From Phorcus lineatus (lineage: Eukaryota; Mollusca; Gastropoda; Trochida; Trochidae): 64,000 nt of DNA. The stretch covers positions 10,577,016 through 10,641,015 of the forward strand of contig OV121098.1 in the NCBI GenBank assembly GCA_921293015.1, given 5' to 3'. The notes below the pieces were generated by a model. The model did not search any database and was not told the origin of the DNA. It worked only from the letters and a program-made list of their open reading frames with translations. Below, in pieces: positions 56,901 to 60,487 of the stretch (position 1 is the first letter of the stretch; the number at the start of each line of letters is the position of its first letter). The position numbers and the translations under genes were made by a program.

Positions 56901-59117
56901 TGTCATGTAGAGGTATTATACTGAAATGAGCTCATATAGATACTGTCCGTGTTAATTTATAGCTAGTAGCCACAATGAGAAGACGGGTGGAAATGTTGTT
57001 GAATGGAGACATCAGAAGTGTCATGTAGAGGTATTATACTGAAATGAGCTCATATAGATACTGTCCGTGTTAATTTATAGCTAGTAGCCACAATGAGAAG
57101 ACGGGTGGAAATGTTGTTGAATGGAGACATCAGAAGTGTCATGTAGAGGTATTATACTGAAATGAGCTCATATAGATACTGTCCGTGTTAATTTATAGCT
57201 AGTAGCCACAATGAGAAGACAGGTGGAAATGTTGTTGAATGGAGACATCAGAAGTGTCATGTAGAGGTATTATACTGAAATGAGCTCATATAGATACTGT
57301 CCGTGTTAATTTATAGCTAGTAGCCACGATGAGAAGACGGGTGGCAACGTTGTTGGATGGAGACATCAGAAGTGTCATGTAGAGGTATTATACTGAAATG
57401 AGCTCATATAGATACTGTCCGTGTTAATTTATAGCTAGTAGCCACAATGAGAAGACAGGTGGCAACGTTGTTGAATGGAGACATCAGAAGTGTCATGTAG
57501 AGGTATTATACTGAAATGAGCTCATATAGATACTGTTAAATTAGTTTTTTGTTTAAATCATTTCTGGCATATCTGCAGACCCTGATGAGCTACAGAGCAA
57601 AAGGCACTATTTTGAATTTTAAAGGTCTGATTGGCTTAAGCCTTTTTTCATCCTTATGTAAACCTTTATTTATTTAATTTCTTTCAATAACCATTCCCTC
57701 AGGAAATCTGAAATCTTATGTACAGACTCCTTGACTAATGAAGAATTTAAAATAAATTTTTGTGACCTTTGATCACTACTGTAAACCTATTTTAATCTTC
57801 TTCTCAAGAAGCAAGAGCCCCGAAATAGTTTATATCTTATAAATAGACCCCTTAGCTGACCGTGATGAATATTTATAGATTTTGGCCAGCCCTCATAACC
57901 TATTTTCTACTGCTCCAAAAGACCCCCAACAAAATTAATTTCTTGTGTATAGTGTCTTAAGCTGATGAGGATGATAATGAATGGATTTAGTAATCCTGAG
58001 GCAGCATATATTGTGACCCTTTAGCCATTTATAAAGTAAATTATAGGTTGCCTGAAGAGCCACAGAGCCAATGGGTGTAATTTCATAGTTTTTCTGGCCT
58101 GAAAGGCCCAATTGGCTTATTTCATGGCCTGTCATCCGACATCTGTGTGTCAGTCCATCCGTATAGATTACCTTTCCATCTCATATGGTGACCGTGTGAC
58201 CTTTATAACATAAATTATATTTAGCCTTATGAGCTTCAGAGCCAAAGGCTATGCTTGATTCCTTAAAGTGGCGTATAGCGGCAGTCTGATTAAAATCGAC
58301 CGTGTTCCGAGGGATAAAAGTTTCAAAATACTAACCCTATCGAGATTCGAACTCTATCTGTCTAGGCTATCCTCTCCACATCGTTCTGACCGCAGCCTAC
58401 TTTAGCGCACGTTCTTACGTAAACTCAGCTAACCAATCACAATGCGTGCGGCAAAAGTTTTCTACTAAAGTCTTTGTTTCCTCCAATCAGAATCTAAACT
58501 CTATTATATTTCTTTTTCTCTCTGCCTGACCTTTTTCTAATCCATTTATATGACCCTCCCAATACAGTACGTATCGATATCGACGTAAGGGTGACGATAT
58601 GATACGTATCGTGATACATATTTTATATTTTATTTTTAATCCTTAATTTATATATTACTACTTGTAGGAGTTCAACATTGCCACCCTGAAGATCAATAAG
58701 AAACTCTGTCTGGAGATGCTGTTGATGAAGGAAGTGAGACACAAAAATCTTCTGGTATTTATTGGCGCTTGTCTCGAAGCTCCTCATGTTGCTTTACTCA
58801 CAGAGTTTGTACCAAAGGTCAGTTGCTGCTTTTAATCTTGCATCTTGTTAGAAATATTCAGTGTCATTTCTTGCGAGATTTGAATATGCACAATTACCTG
58901 TTGCTATGGAGTTTCAAATAACCTTTTTTTTTGCAGGGAAGTTTAAAAGATTTACTTGCAAATGACTCAGTGAAATTGGGATGGGATTTCCGCTTTTCAA
59001 TCCTGAACGATATATGTCAAGGGATGGACTTCCTTCATAGATCTGAAATTGGATCTCATGGAAGATTGAAATCAACAAATTGTTTGGTGGACAACAGATG
59101 GACATGTAAAGTATCTG
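8614..59117 (+). CDS. Receptor guanylyl cyclase-like gene with EGF modules, partial at both ends (21 exons)
   Basis: Spliced model read by eye; the exons are listed separately. All 20 junctions keep the frame (3058 nt, about 1019 residues, no stop). The order is N-terminal unknown region, PBP1/ANF-receptor-like ligand domain, Cys-rich/EGF linker, one TM helix, juxtamembrane segment and kinase-homology domain. The family identity rests on the last exons: RHKNLLVFIGAC, LLTEFVPKGSLKDLL and SHGRLKSTNCLVD match the kinase-homology domain of membrane guanylyl cyclases (natriuretic-peptide-receptor type), where HRD of active kinases is replaced by HG.L. Known family members sit in the plasma membrane and make cGMP from GTP on ligand binding. 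The catalytic cyclase domain is not in the window, so the enzymatic role is inferred. EGF modules between ligand domain and membrane are unusual for this family. A receptor pseudokinase without a cyclase is the alternative. Confidence 0.8.
9368..9454 (+). CDS. Receptor gene exon: N-terminal domain, part 2
   Basis: Acceptor ttcatacag, donor gtaaac; phase 1 to 1; residues 101-129 with WHQVGYYSRCKDQTC and an NET sequon. Two Cys five residues apart probably pair. Joins cleanly to 8914 (Gly at the junction) and to 9933 (Ser at the junction). Confidence 0.75.
9933..10081 (+). CDS. Receptor gene exon: N-terminal domain, part 3
   Basis: Acceptor tctgtcaacag, donor gtaagt; phase 1 to 0; residues 130-179. 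Reads YLVFITPVGDIKTLIGANFP and later FEIQDSHSRRIYSG. Hydrophobic/polar alternation suggests beta strands. No known domain recognised. Confidence 0.8.
10316..11093. repeat. 34-bp minisatellite (about 23 copies)
   Basis: Unit gagttatgcttgcttgagac + tggtagtgattact, with 33- and 35-bp variants (gtgatact, gtgaatact) interspersed. Lies in the intron between exons 9933 and 12521. Confidence 0.92.
11680..11860 (-). pseudogene. LINE (non-LTR retrotransposon) reverse transcriptase scrap
   Basis: Minus strand reads LTKLMLVSYNNFFRDNNVLT, then NLQSGFIPGDCTAYQLTYLY. The N.Ll...QSGF.pG..T..QL..L pattern is the finger region of non-LTR reverse transcriptases. The catalytic FADD block is absent; a few tens of residues survive. 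Confidence 0.65.
12028..12375. mobile_element. Palindromic DNA element (copy 1) with conserved hairpin
   Basis: Contains gagaatctcacccacatgtc / gtgggtgagattct inverted ends (12030-12092), repeats of tgatgtcatagcattgtga, and a hairpin AGGAGATATTGCTTG...CAAGCGATATCTCCT (about 12301-12338). The same modules occur in reverse orientation at 29590-30005. Confidence 0.7.
12521..12704 (+). CDS. Receptor gene exon: N-terminal domain, part 4
   Basis: Acceptor tttgttccag, donor gtaagt; phase 0 to 1; residues 180-240. Thr/Ser-rich, two Cys (SACL and SICEP), sequons NLT and NVT. Ends in FNVTG as exon 8614 does, hinting that the N-terminus is an internally repeated domain. Confidence 0.8.
12705..13929. 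other. Intronic stretch, AT-rich, with a TATG microsatellite
   Basis: No gene recognised. About 13434-13490 has an inverted cluster of (t)attgcaatac / gcgatatggaaatg text related to the tatcgcgatatt repeat family; 13511-13557 is a (TATG)n microsatellite. Confidence 0.5.
13930..13990 (+). repeat. 3' part of a SINE (same family as 55720)
   Basis: agtagagaactgttctacat then gcagtagggtttgggtgcta matches 55780-55818 nearly base for base. It runs straight into the 33-bp minisatellite. Confidence 0.65.
13972..14552. repeat. 33-bp minisatellite derived from a SINE tail (about 17 copies)
   Basis: Unit ttctatgcaacactgaattt + cagcgcagtgggt. The unit continues the SINE text gggtgcaatgctgaatttca seen intact at 55810, so the array appears to be an amplified piece of the SINE. 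Its open frames (ISAQWVLCNTEF type) are artefacts of the 33-bp period. Confidence 0.9.
14600..14689. repeat. Left half of a repeat split by the Ngaro element
   Basis: aacaaattatgttaatagta, tcgcgatattttgtctctta then ttgcgatacatcaatgtat aligns with 39365-39425. Confidence 0.65.
15252..15905 (-). pseudogene. Tyrosine recombinase of the Ngaro element
   Basis: Open in one frame from about 15905; the ATG at 15779 is internal. Before it, QKLLQGGKIENRLPITEDIL is the N-terminal RlPIT...L region of these recombinases. The active-site set is visible: Arg in GFFRIGEHTV, HSFRIGAASSAARKG (H-x-x-R), RGRWSSDAF (GRW where other recombinases have His) and the Tyr of FKSYIR. Upstream text (ALGYIHKIRGLQ) is in the same stretch after a frameshift. 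In intact elements this enzyme would integrate a circular DNA copy. Confidence 0.8.
16086..16978 (-). pseudogene. RNase H region of the Ngaro element (frameshifted)
   Basis: Three overlapping frames: connection (FLGIELDCLLMEARLPLDKL, LLGYLNFTCREG), RNase H first part (SLHLFTDAAASTRYGLVLNS, WNITLLELFPIMVAVKLW) and second part (FFHTDNMALVYIINKQSS, FWAEHIPGRFITSADLLSR). The D...E...D pattern of RNase H (FTDAA, LELFP, HTDNMA) is present, but frame changes near 16666 and 16350 break it. Confidence 0.8.
16960..17507 (-). pseudogene. Reverse transcriptase of the Ngaro element
   Basis: LSPLGLCPKKTPGQFRMIHN (fingers), SMAKTDIESAFRIIPIHP (catalytic Asp in KTDIESAF), FDKCLPMGCSSSCQIFEKSS (LPFG-like block) and MLHILDDFLIIE (the YxDD equivalent as ILDD). 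Followed by a frameshift around 16970. Order and motifs fit DIRS/Ngaro reverse transcriptases. Confidence 0.85.
17958..18395 (-). pseudogene. Gag-like ORF of the Ngaro element (truncated by a stop)
   Basis: 145 residues, MPRLPRGKKRVVGGVDRTSL at the start (basic), then an acidic/Ser-rich part with VEDGVEILNPFNVDNVSLSV. It stops at 17958, about 450 bp before the reverse transcriptase frame, and the text between has no open frame. Assigned by position only. Confidence 0.55.
18916..19020. repeat. Right half of the repeat split by the Ngaro element
   Basis: tgtctaaatgtgttttgtat, cgacgcactcgtatcgcatt and ctatcgatgaattgttacac align with 39460-39545. Confidence 0.65.
19686..19820 (+). CDS. Receptor gene exon: N-terminal domain, part 5
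   Basis: Acceptor with a long T run (ttttttttctgtatag), donor gtgaga; phase 1 to 1; residues 241-285. Reads GEIHIASYFDIYTRG, one Cys (PNCESFAKFAMV). It precedes the ligand-binding fold and may already contribute its first strand. Confidence 0.8.
20504..20727 (+). pseudogene. Relic of a P2X7-C-terminal-like zinc-binding protein
   Basis: MEYNIKPYMFELYFKEGEIR, an acidic stretch (DELDDSDNSDEIDISD), then NVDRLTN; after a one-base frameshift at about 20640, WCECGHCALNVDVVKRNHTY. The order KPYxFE - acidic - RL.N..WC.C..C is how I recall the P2X-purinoceptor-7-like proteins abundant in marine invertebrates. Later Cys residues of that domain are not seen. Broken by the frameshift and by truncation. 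Confidence 0.5.
20728..23218. other. Interior of the inner TTAA element, no frames recognised
   Basis: AT-rich. A 73-bp direct duplication lies at about 22199-22350 (agatcaataacat...gtgatagtgtgatgggtcca twice). No transposase core was found. Confidence 0.5.
23221..23423 (-). pseudogene. THAP zinc-finger relic
   Basis: MPACQAWGCSNRNDRG (the MP..C...GC.N start with C-x4-C), GKSYFQIPQ (the F..FP block) and, after a frameshift, CRWLHNIGTG and FKFAQHKVC. The final His of the C2CH set is lost and a TGA lies within. THAP domains bind DNA in P-element- and Kolobok-type transposases and in host factors. Confidence 0.65.
24485..24573 (+). CDS. Receptor gene exon: start of ligand-binding domain
   Basis: Acceptor ggatttcag, donor gttagt; phase 1 to 0; residues 286-315. 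Reads RTLRLQTFDTKDDVTETVIE, then EYNEMIQNGK. The helical NEMIQNGKVKANEMVRGIVG across the next junction sits where PBP1-type receptors have the helix leading to the first Rossmann-like strand. Confidence 0.7.
24574..25690. other. Intronic stretch
   Basis: No gene recognised. At about 25067-25112 gcgggggtatgtgagccatg then cttgtc is a right end of the GTCCG/TATACCCC element family. A 126-codon minus-strand frame (25237-25617) shows no domain. Confidence 0.4.
25716..25880. repeat. 27-bp minisatellite (about 6 copies)
   Basis: Unit tatacccggtcatatacggt + atgtgct. Confidence 0.85.
26171..27085. mobile_element. TATACCCC element with five internal ~160-bp repeats
   Basis: Starts tatacccctgccttacagcg...gcgggggtata, followed by gttcattctgtccgtctgtc. 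Five units of ~160 bp each carry gtccggagcatatctcctaa, actatacatgctagcttcac and ttgccgtttccatggaaaca. Ends gcgggggtatgtgagctgtg then cttgtc. No transposase frame. Confidence 0.75.
27086..28967. other. Intronic stretch with CATA microsatellite
   Basis: No gene seen. (CATA)n microsatellite at about 27880-27930. About 28430-28600 is distinctly richer in G+C than its surroundings (ctgcgcatgcagaacacgct) without a frame I can assign. Confidence 0.4.
28968..29345 (-). repeat. tRNA-derived SINE
   Basis: Read on the minus strand: A-box-like catagctcagttgaccgc near 29320, B-box-like gggttgattccc near 29232, a body with ttgggcaaaggacttagttc and acccagcaggaaatgggtac, and a tail of (ATT)n at 28972-28993. 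That is the head-body-microsatellite-tail order of a SINE. The A to B spacing (about 90) is larger than in a tRNA gene, so it is not a working tRNA. Confidence 0.6.
29590..30005. mobile_element. Palindromic DNA element (copy 2) with conserved hairpin
   Basis: Hairpin AGGAGATATTGCTTG...CAAGCAATATCTCCT at about 29617-29658; tgacatcacaatgctatgac text; then a nested palindrome 29860-30005 with outer arms agaatctcaccc / gggtgagattct, inner arms tttatcaacac / gtgttgatata and core aaatatcc / ggatattt. The modules are those of 12028-12375 in reverse. Confidence 0.75.
30180..30317 (+). CDS. Receptor gene exon: ligand-binding domain (PBP1/ANF-receptor-like), lobe 1
   Basis: Acceptor atgctgtag, donor gtttgt; phase 0 to 0; residues 316-361. 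VRGIVGFGKDVLTEKLTPLL then DDMMPVLSTRD fits the segment where related receptors have GP.C......A.LA..W..P.ISYGA. The usual Cys of this segment is absent. Confidence 0.8.
31119..31214 (+). CDS. Receptor gene exon: ligand-binding domain, lobe 1
   Basis: Acceptor tctttttcag, donor gtaagt; phase 0 to 0; residues 362-393. LYPYFNRLAWDEGIITQSLF corresponds to the FPTFFRT.PSD..Q..A stretch of ANF-receptor domains; it ends SRRFTHI, the strand that continues as LIIRSEGY in the next exon. Confidence 0.85.
31474..31557 (+). CDS. Receptor gene exon: ligand-binding domain, lobe 2 start
   Basis: Acceptor ttttgtttcag, donor gtaagc; phase 0 to 0; residues 394-421. Reads LIIRSEGYKLNNIIYEKASA, then HDISIVGEV, the strand-helix-strand of the second lobe (V.ii.sd..yg......l...g..v). 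Confidence 0.85.
31585..32820. mobile_element. Degenerate TATACCCC element
   Basis: Left tataccccagctaagcgtca followed by ccgtccatctgtctgtcctt; right tatgtgagacatgctcactt then cttgtt. Same end sequences as 26171-27085, interior without the 160-bp repeats. Confidence 0.55.
32850..32995 (+). CDS. Receptor gene exon: ligand-binding domain, lobe 2
   Basis: Acceptor tgctgtttgtag, donor gtgggt; phase 0 to 2; residues 422-469. KIKSFGTRIIFCYIPSPLLY then HVLREAY matches the pattern l..ik..arvii.....p.....l..A. in this fold. The donor inside TATCA is fixed by the phase of the next exon (His at the junction). Confidence 0.85.
32996..34150. other. Intron between ligand-domain exons
   Basis: Ordinary AT-rich intron. 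A pseudo-exon after gatttattcag at 33939 (KKCQVAVKKAEQSLAEASVI then a hydrophobic run to a TGA) lacks a matching phase and domain counterpart. Confidence 0.5.
34151..34247 (+). CDS. Receptor gene exon: ligand-binding domain, lobe 2 (YVWI-type strand)
   Basis: Not obvious as an ORF; found from phase. Acceptor gtattttccag, donor gtttgt; phase 2 to 0; residues about 469-502. Reads SGLSCLHGYQWVMVGSFVRS, then FPWFNQHAECQT. GYQWVMVGSF is the counterpart of the G..YVWI...W stretch of ANF/GABA-B type domains. Without this exon the fold would lack a strand. Confidence 0.75.
34474..34632 (+). CDS. Receptor gene exon: ligand-binding domain, lobe 2
   Basis: Acceptor ttatattttgtag, donor gtaagg; phase 0 to 0; residues 503-555. 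SPICTVAYQGLQGYSQSYDV then AGFNTPDWLRVMGYH corresponds to the part of the fold where related receptors have gv.gl........f....f. The open +1 frame here is a shadow. Confidence 0.85.
34633..35019. other. Intron with an AGCTCATCAG right end
   Basis: tgacgagctacagagccaat + ggctc at about 34902-34930 is a solo degenerate end of that element family. Confidence 0.5.
35020..35139 (+). CDS. Receptor gene exon: ligand-binding domain, YDAV helix
   Basis: Long T run plus cag acceptor, donor gtaggt; phase 0 to 0; residues 556-595. FGLVYDAVRMYATAISTLIA is the highly conserved a..yDAvy..A.Al helix of PBP1-type receptor domains. Confidence 0.9.
35140..37338. other. Intron, very AT-rich
   Basis: No gene or element end recognised. 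Confidence 0.5.
37339..37461 (+). CDS. Receptor gene exon: ligand-binding domain, F.G.TG.v..D..G.R strand
   Basis: Acceptor tgatttcatag, donor gtaagt; phase 0 to 0; residues 596-636. VVIDGLSGQISLDANGNRLG is the classic G.tG.v.fD.nGdR motif near the end of ANF-receptor domains. Confidence 0.9.
37845..38002 (+). CDS. Receptor gene exon: end of ligand-binding domain
   Basis: Acceptor ttggtttacag, donor gtaagt; phase 0 to 2; residues 637-688. VAIYVRMMFLENSKSTTQME, later FPNTSFVNIR. Marks the C-terminal strands of the ligand domain; the intron that follows is 14.3 kb. Confidence 0.85.
38003..39350. other. Start of the 14.3-kb intron
   Basis: About 38605-38870 holds two tandem ~175-bp copies (cctctttacgatgatg / cctctttatgatgacg ends). 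No gene seen. Confidence 0.45.
39355..39548. repeat. Uninterrupted copy of the repeat split by the Ngaro element
   Basis: Runs from aacaaattatgttaacagta through cgatgtattgtggatcctca to ctatcgatgaattgttacac. TATCG/CGATA-rich throughout. Confidence 0.65.
39690..40115. repeat. Two tandem ~220-bp repeats
   Basis: Each has acagattttgataatc / acagattatgataatc, a gtcgcatcactygc block, atgcatattatacatgg, and a tail with gtgaaaaaattat and gggagatatgaa. Confidence 0.7.
40297..40745 (+). mobile_element. TGCCGCA-rich element, copy 1
   Basis: Begins CCCGTACATGAGAATGCCGC followed by an ATGCGGC hairpin; contains some twenty TGCCGCA/TGCGGCA heptamers and three copies of ctgcggagtattgg...aagccgcaagaaagccgca. 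The overlapping open frames on both strands arise from this simple pattern and are not genes. Confidence 0.65.
41255..43227 (-). CDS. Candidate small antisense gene nested in the 14-kb intron (3 coding exons, about 81 residues)
   Basis: Minus-strand exons: 43227-43118 (ATG, donor gtaggt; a second donor gtatat at 43113 would include a TAG), 42155-42109 (acceptor tttcaatttttcag, donor gtgagt) and 41343-41253 (acceptor ending agctgcag, donor gtaaag, TAA at 41257-41255). A fourth, noncoding exon may start at 41049 after ttttctttccag. One frame stays open through both junctions: MSDLILGPCRSHEPKQWTNP ... SQEMQRSIKGKTGLQ ... SVKKILSWPRSDASKSLLLK to FPMKRGK. The 5' part lies in a patch less AT-rich than its surroundings (about 43140-43470), which may hold the promoter. 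I recognise no domain. Weak points: poor ATG context, short length, exons chosen by eye. A noncoding RNA or chance is possible. Confidence 0.35.
42550..42571 (+). repeat. Poly-C tract (22 nt)
   Basis: Uninterrupted run of 22 C; length may be affected by sequencing. Confidence 0.95.
43480..45566. other. Intron, AT-rich
   Basis: No gene seen. At 45041-45071 a minus-strand CTGATGA ... CGAAAC pair is discussed in the findings. Confidence 0.4.
45567..46048. mobile_element. Uninterrupted TTAA TIR element (sister of 19932-23874)
   Basis: TTAAAGAGCCACTCCGTGA at the left, acagagtcgctctttaa at the right; 482 bp including TTAA at both ends. Interior matches both halves of the split copy (gatacgaacctaaatgccct; acgcgcgccattgtccggtt). 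No frame: non-autonomous. Confidence 0.85.
46049..48440. other. Intron, AT-rich
   Basis: No gene recognised. About 47148-47225 holds an inverted TTTATCTATTTAT / ATAAATAGATAAA pair. Confidence 0.4.
48444..49022 (+). mobile_element. AGCTCATCAG element, copy 3
   Basis: Left AGCTCATCAG 48444-48453, right CTGATGAGTT 49013-49022 (9 of 10 complementary); 579 bp, with two worn 145-bp-type units (cttcttcacaagaactaaaa; gtgattctaaatagtagatt). Confidence 0.65.
49095..49495 (-). mobile_element. TGCCGCA-rich element, copy 2 (inverted)
   Basis: The right end, gccgcatcagtgcggcattc + tcacgtacggg, is the reverse complement of the start of copy 1. Full of GCCGCA and TGCGGCA. Directly abuts the piggyBac relic. 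Confidence 0.65.
49518..51086 (-). pseudogene. piggyBac-type transposase relic with internal deletion
   Basis: Minus strand. N-terminus 51086-50583: acidic DESDSDSDSESEIDSDQE, then DFFGLFFHEDYYGSLAAETN (piggyBac family start). Middle: KPKKYVTKAYMLCDSTNGY and YDVFTDNFYSSVALHINLWD (second catalytic Asp, TDNFYSS), GTLRKNRKGIPE. Then TLTWWKRMWFHVLNVAMLSS and a Cys-rich tail KETSFEWKECSVTVC. About 150 residues that would carry the first catalytic Asp are missing near 50570; frameshifts and a TAG near 50195 also break it. Dead. Confidence 0.8.
51087..52260. other. End of the 14.3-kb intron
   Basis: About 51290-51500 has a direct repeat (ctgacag / gacgccttgtcacacgact twice). About 51890-52070 repeats atatggaattaaagaacatt-type text resembling 39690-40115. 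No gene seen. Confidence 0.4.
52261..52467 (+). CDS. Receptor gene exon: Cys-rich linker
   Basis: Acceptor ctcttttccag, donor gttagt; phase 2 to 2 (Tyr at the first junction); residues 689-757. Pro-rich IVPIPPDSSPPKFILRRE then FYCSNGCGGNQLDE and NCTAMETCT. Four Cys begin the extracellular disulfide-rich stem. Confidence 0.85.
53050..53184 (+). CDS. Receptor gene exon: EGF-like modules
   Basis: Acceptor tgtgtttcag, donor gtaaga; phase 2 to 2; residues 758-802. CAKGYIGSECGSRICSCSNG followed by RCVASEFCTCERGLMGTTC. Two C.C..G..G..C-type EGF endings are visible (CAKGYIGSEC and CTCERGLMGTTC). Symmetric phase 2-2 means the exon could be skipped or duplicated without a frame change. Confidence 0.9.
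53360..54480 (+). pseudogene. LINE ORF2 C-terminal relic, split by a DNA element
   Basis: Plus strand, many stops. KIEQFCFKFVWRNKPDKVT (the i..f.W.nKpdkv motif after the reverse transcriptase of L1-like LINEs) spans the insertion: its first residues lie at 53403-53412 and again from 53950. Further on, DHNNEKRGIRVPKSQG and PLWNNENDKIDGNPINYIQI fit the following segments (DY..GGl..pn; LWnN..I.i.gk). No protein survives. Confidence 0.5.
53413..53949. mobile_element. Long-TIR DNA element inserted in the LINE
   Basis: Left aatctagtttaaactagctg, right catctagttttaactagatt are inverted copies; similarity extends about 65 bp (caatacatctagagaattac against gtaattctcttgatgtattg). Flanked by a direct repeat GAAAATAGAAC (53402-53412 and 53950-53960). 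No coding frame. Confidence 0.75.
54481..55230. other. Intron before the EGF/TM exon
   Basis: About 54840-55200 has worn 145-bp-type text (ctagaaagctgaaaccttt, gtaaagactccttagctgat). A 145-codon minus-strand frame at 54413-54850 shows no domain. Confidence 0.4.
55231..55401 (+). CDS. Receptor gene exon: last EGF-like module and transmembrane helix
   Basis: Acceptor ttctccttgcag, donor gtataa; phase 2 to 2; residues 803-859. EGF part: PCVNGLCGAIAPCDCDSGFQ then GVSC. The membrane helix follows at once: MFLPLLVFLLLIFGGGAIVG then LFFLIRC, ended by basic CSSRR, the expected stop-transfer on the cytosolic side. Confidence 0.9.
55720..55850 (+). repeat. tRNA-derived SINE
   Basis: cagtggttagtacactcagc (A-box region), then gatctgtagttcaaactttg (B-box region), then agtagagaactgttcttcat and gggtgcaatgctgaatttca. 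tRNA-like head plus a body shared with 13945. Confidence 0.6.
56292..56439 (+). CDS. Receptor gene exon: juxtamembrane and start of kinase-homology domain
   Basis: Acceptor ctcatttttcag, donor gtatta; phase 2 to 0; residues 860-909. LDWLVKWDEVTVGVEYTTSS matches the W.i.W.dv juxtamembrane start of receptor guanylyl cyclases. The last 68 nt plus donor and 50 nt of intron are the founding unit of the 118-bp tandem array that follows. Confidence 0.85.
56372..57537 (+). repeat. Ten tandem 118-bp copies of an exon end plus splice donor
   Basis: Copies start at 56372, 56490, 56608, 56726, 56844, 56963, 57081, 57199, 57317 and 57435. Copy 1 is the last 68 nt of exon 56292-56439 plus 50 nt of intron. 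Each later copy has aatttatag before its exon piece (an acceptor-like AG) and gtatta after it (donor). Copies differ at only a few sites (acgggtgg / acaggtgg; aaatgttgttgaat / aacgttgttggat). Confidence 0.95.
57538..58667. other. Intron with AGCTCATCAG-type pieces
   Basis: Solo ends at 57583-57592 (ctgatgagct) and 58222-58250; a left piece at 58095 (ggcctgaaaggcccaattgg). About 58320-58430, minus strand, agagttcgaatctcgatagg resembles a tRNA B box, but no cloverleaf forms. Confidence 0.45.
58668..58817 (+). CDS. Receptor gene exon: kinase-homology domain, N-lobe
   Basis: Acceptor tactacttgtag, donor gtcagt; phase 0 to 0; residues 910-959. IATLKINKK carries the Lys equivalent of VAIK; MKEVRHKNLLVFIGACLEAP and VALLTEFVPK are diagnostic for guanylyl cyclase kinase-homology domains. 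Confidence 0.92.
58937..59117 (+). CDS. Receptor gene exon: kinase-homology domain, C-lobe start
   Basis: Acceptor tttttttttgcag, donor gtgtgt; phase 0 to 1; residues 960-1019. GSLKDLLANDSVKLGWDFRF, GMDFLHRSEIGSHGRLKSTN and CLVDNRWTCKVSG. The HRD catalytic Asp is absent (SHGRLKSTN), as in all receptor guanylyl cyclases. The DFG-equivalent exon and the cyclase domain are downstream of the window. Confidence 0.92.
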
Positions 59118-60487
59118 GTGTGTAAGATGATTATTTTGTTGAAATTTGGAATTAACCTTCTCCATCCTGTGGGCGTAATATGATGCAAGGCAGACTTTGA
59201 CAAATTGACATGTCAATGTTATTTGTCCCTTTGACATACATTTGACAAATGTGTGTGACGAAGATTCATCAATCCTTAAAAAGTAAACATTTTCTGAACC
59301 ACTATTCAATTGGCTTTCACGTGATGAAAATATTGTTACTCTCAAAACTTATATTTTTTAATACTTACCCCACTTCTTATATTGCATATTACCTACCGTA
59401 TACTTCCGATAAAACGATTAGAAAATGTGTTGGTAGTAGTCATCCTGTCTTCGTTCTGCAAGACGGGGAATATGACGATGACAACACGGCCTCGTAACCG
59501 GAAGGTAACAATCCAATCCGCCACGTGACCACGTCGACAAAATCACATTCCAAATTTATCGCTATCTCGAATGGACGTGTTTTTTTGAGTTTGAACTAAC
59601 TGTGTTTTACTTGTTTTGTGATTTGACTTTCTTTGCTGCACGGTATGTTCGCTTTGTTATCCTTATTTTGTGCCTGATGTGAATAATGCAGGGGTTACCT
59701 ACCTCGCTTTGCTTCGCTTGGAATTCTAATTGGGTCGTGCTCGTCATATCTCGCATGTTTTTCACCGCTTGAATCAGTTGTGGTTGGTTTAATGGTATCC
59801 ATTATCCGTTTTTGAACCCTTTACGCATGCTATAGCCATTAGAATTTCACTTTTCACCACAAAATGTCTTCGTTCTTTCTACGTGTCACCAAACAAAATG
59901 GCGGTCTGTTTGGTGTCAGATTCGCACGTGGTTGTGCGTGACTTGTAATATTATTTTTTCTAAAATCTGTTTCTGAGCTTAATAACATTTTTAGCACTGG
60001 GAAATGGTTTTTCACTGTTGCTATTGTTGTTATTTTTGTGTTTTTCAATATGATACCACTTTTCTCGGCAACGAGTTTTTGCGCGAGATTGTTGCGGTAC
60101 CACTCTTGTTTATTCACATTATGGTGGCCCGTAGGGGCTATTTCATGTATGCTTTATATTTTGTATTTTCGCATATATCTGCTCGTTTTTTGCGAGAATT
60201 TGTAATGTGTGTGTTTACTCTTGTTTAGAGTAATATTTTTTCACAAAGTAAGTAAATATTTTAAAAAAAAAAAAAAAAAATTCTTTTTTAATGTTTTACT
60301 TTGCATCGTTTTGCGCTGTTTTTTGTCATGCTCATGCATGATGCAATATCCTTTGGCGCAAGTATTTTTATGTGTATGCTTTTTCTCACATAAATATGTT
60401 TTACTTTCATAATAAGCATGTGTATTTCTGGCTTTGTGCCGATTGGTTTTATGCTTATTAAATGGTTTTTGCTTGACCTATAGGTGA
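59118..60487. other. Intron and leader region of the DIRS-type element
   Basis: No gene. Composition changes at about 59440 (agacggggaatatgacgatg); the stretch to 60487 is probably the 5' terminal repeat and leader of the following retroelement, with short repeats of gtcttcgttct (59449, 59864). A poly-A run lies at about 60263-60280. Confidence 0.4.

Noticed and set aside
58320..58430. tRNA-like B box on the minus strand
   Set aside because: No cloverleaf stems around it; at most a tRNA-derived repeat fragment.
58914..59345. 143-codon minus-strand frame
   Set aside because: Shadow of the kinase-homology exon on the other strand.
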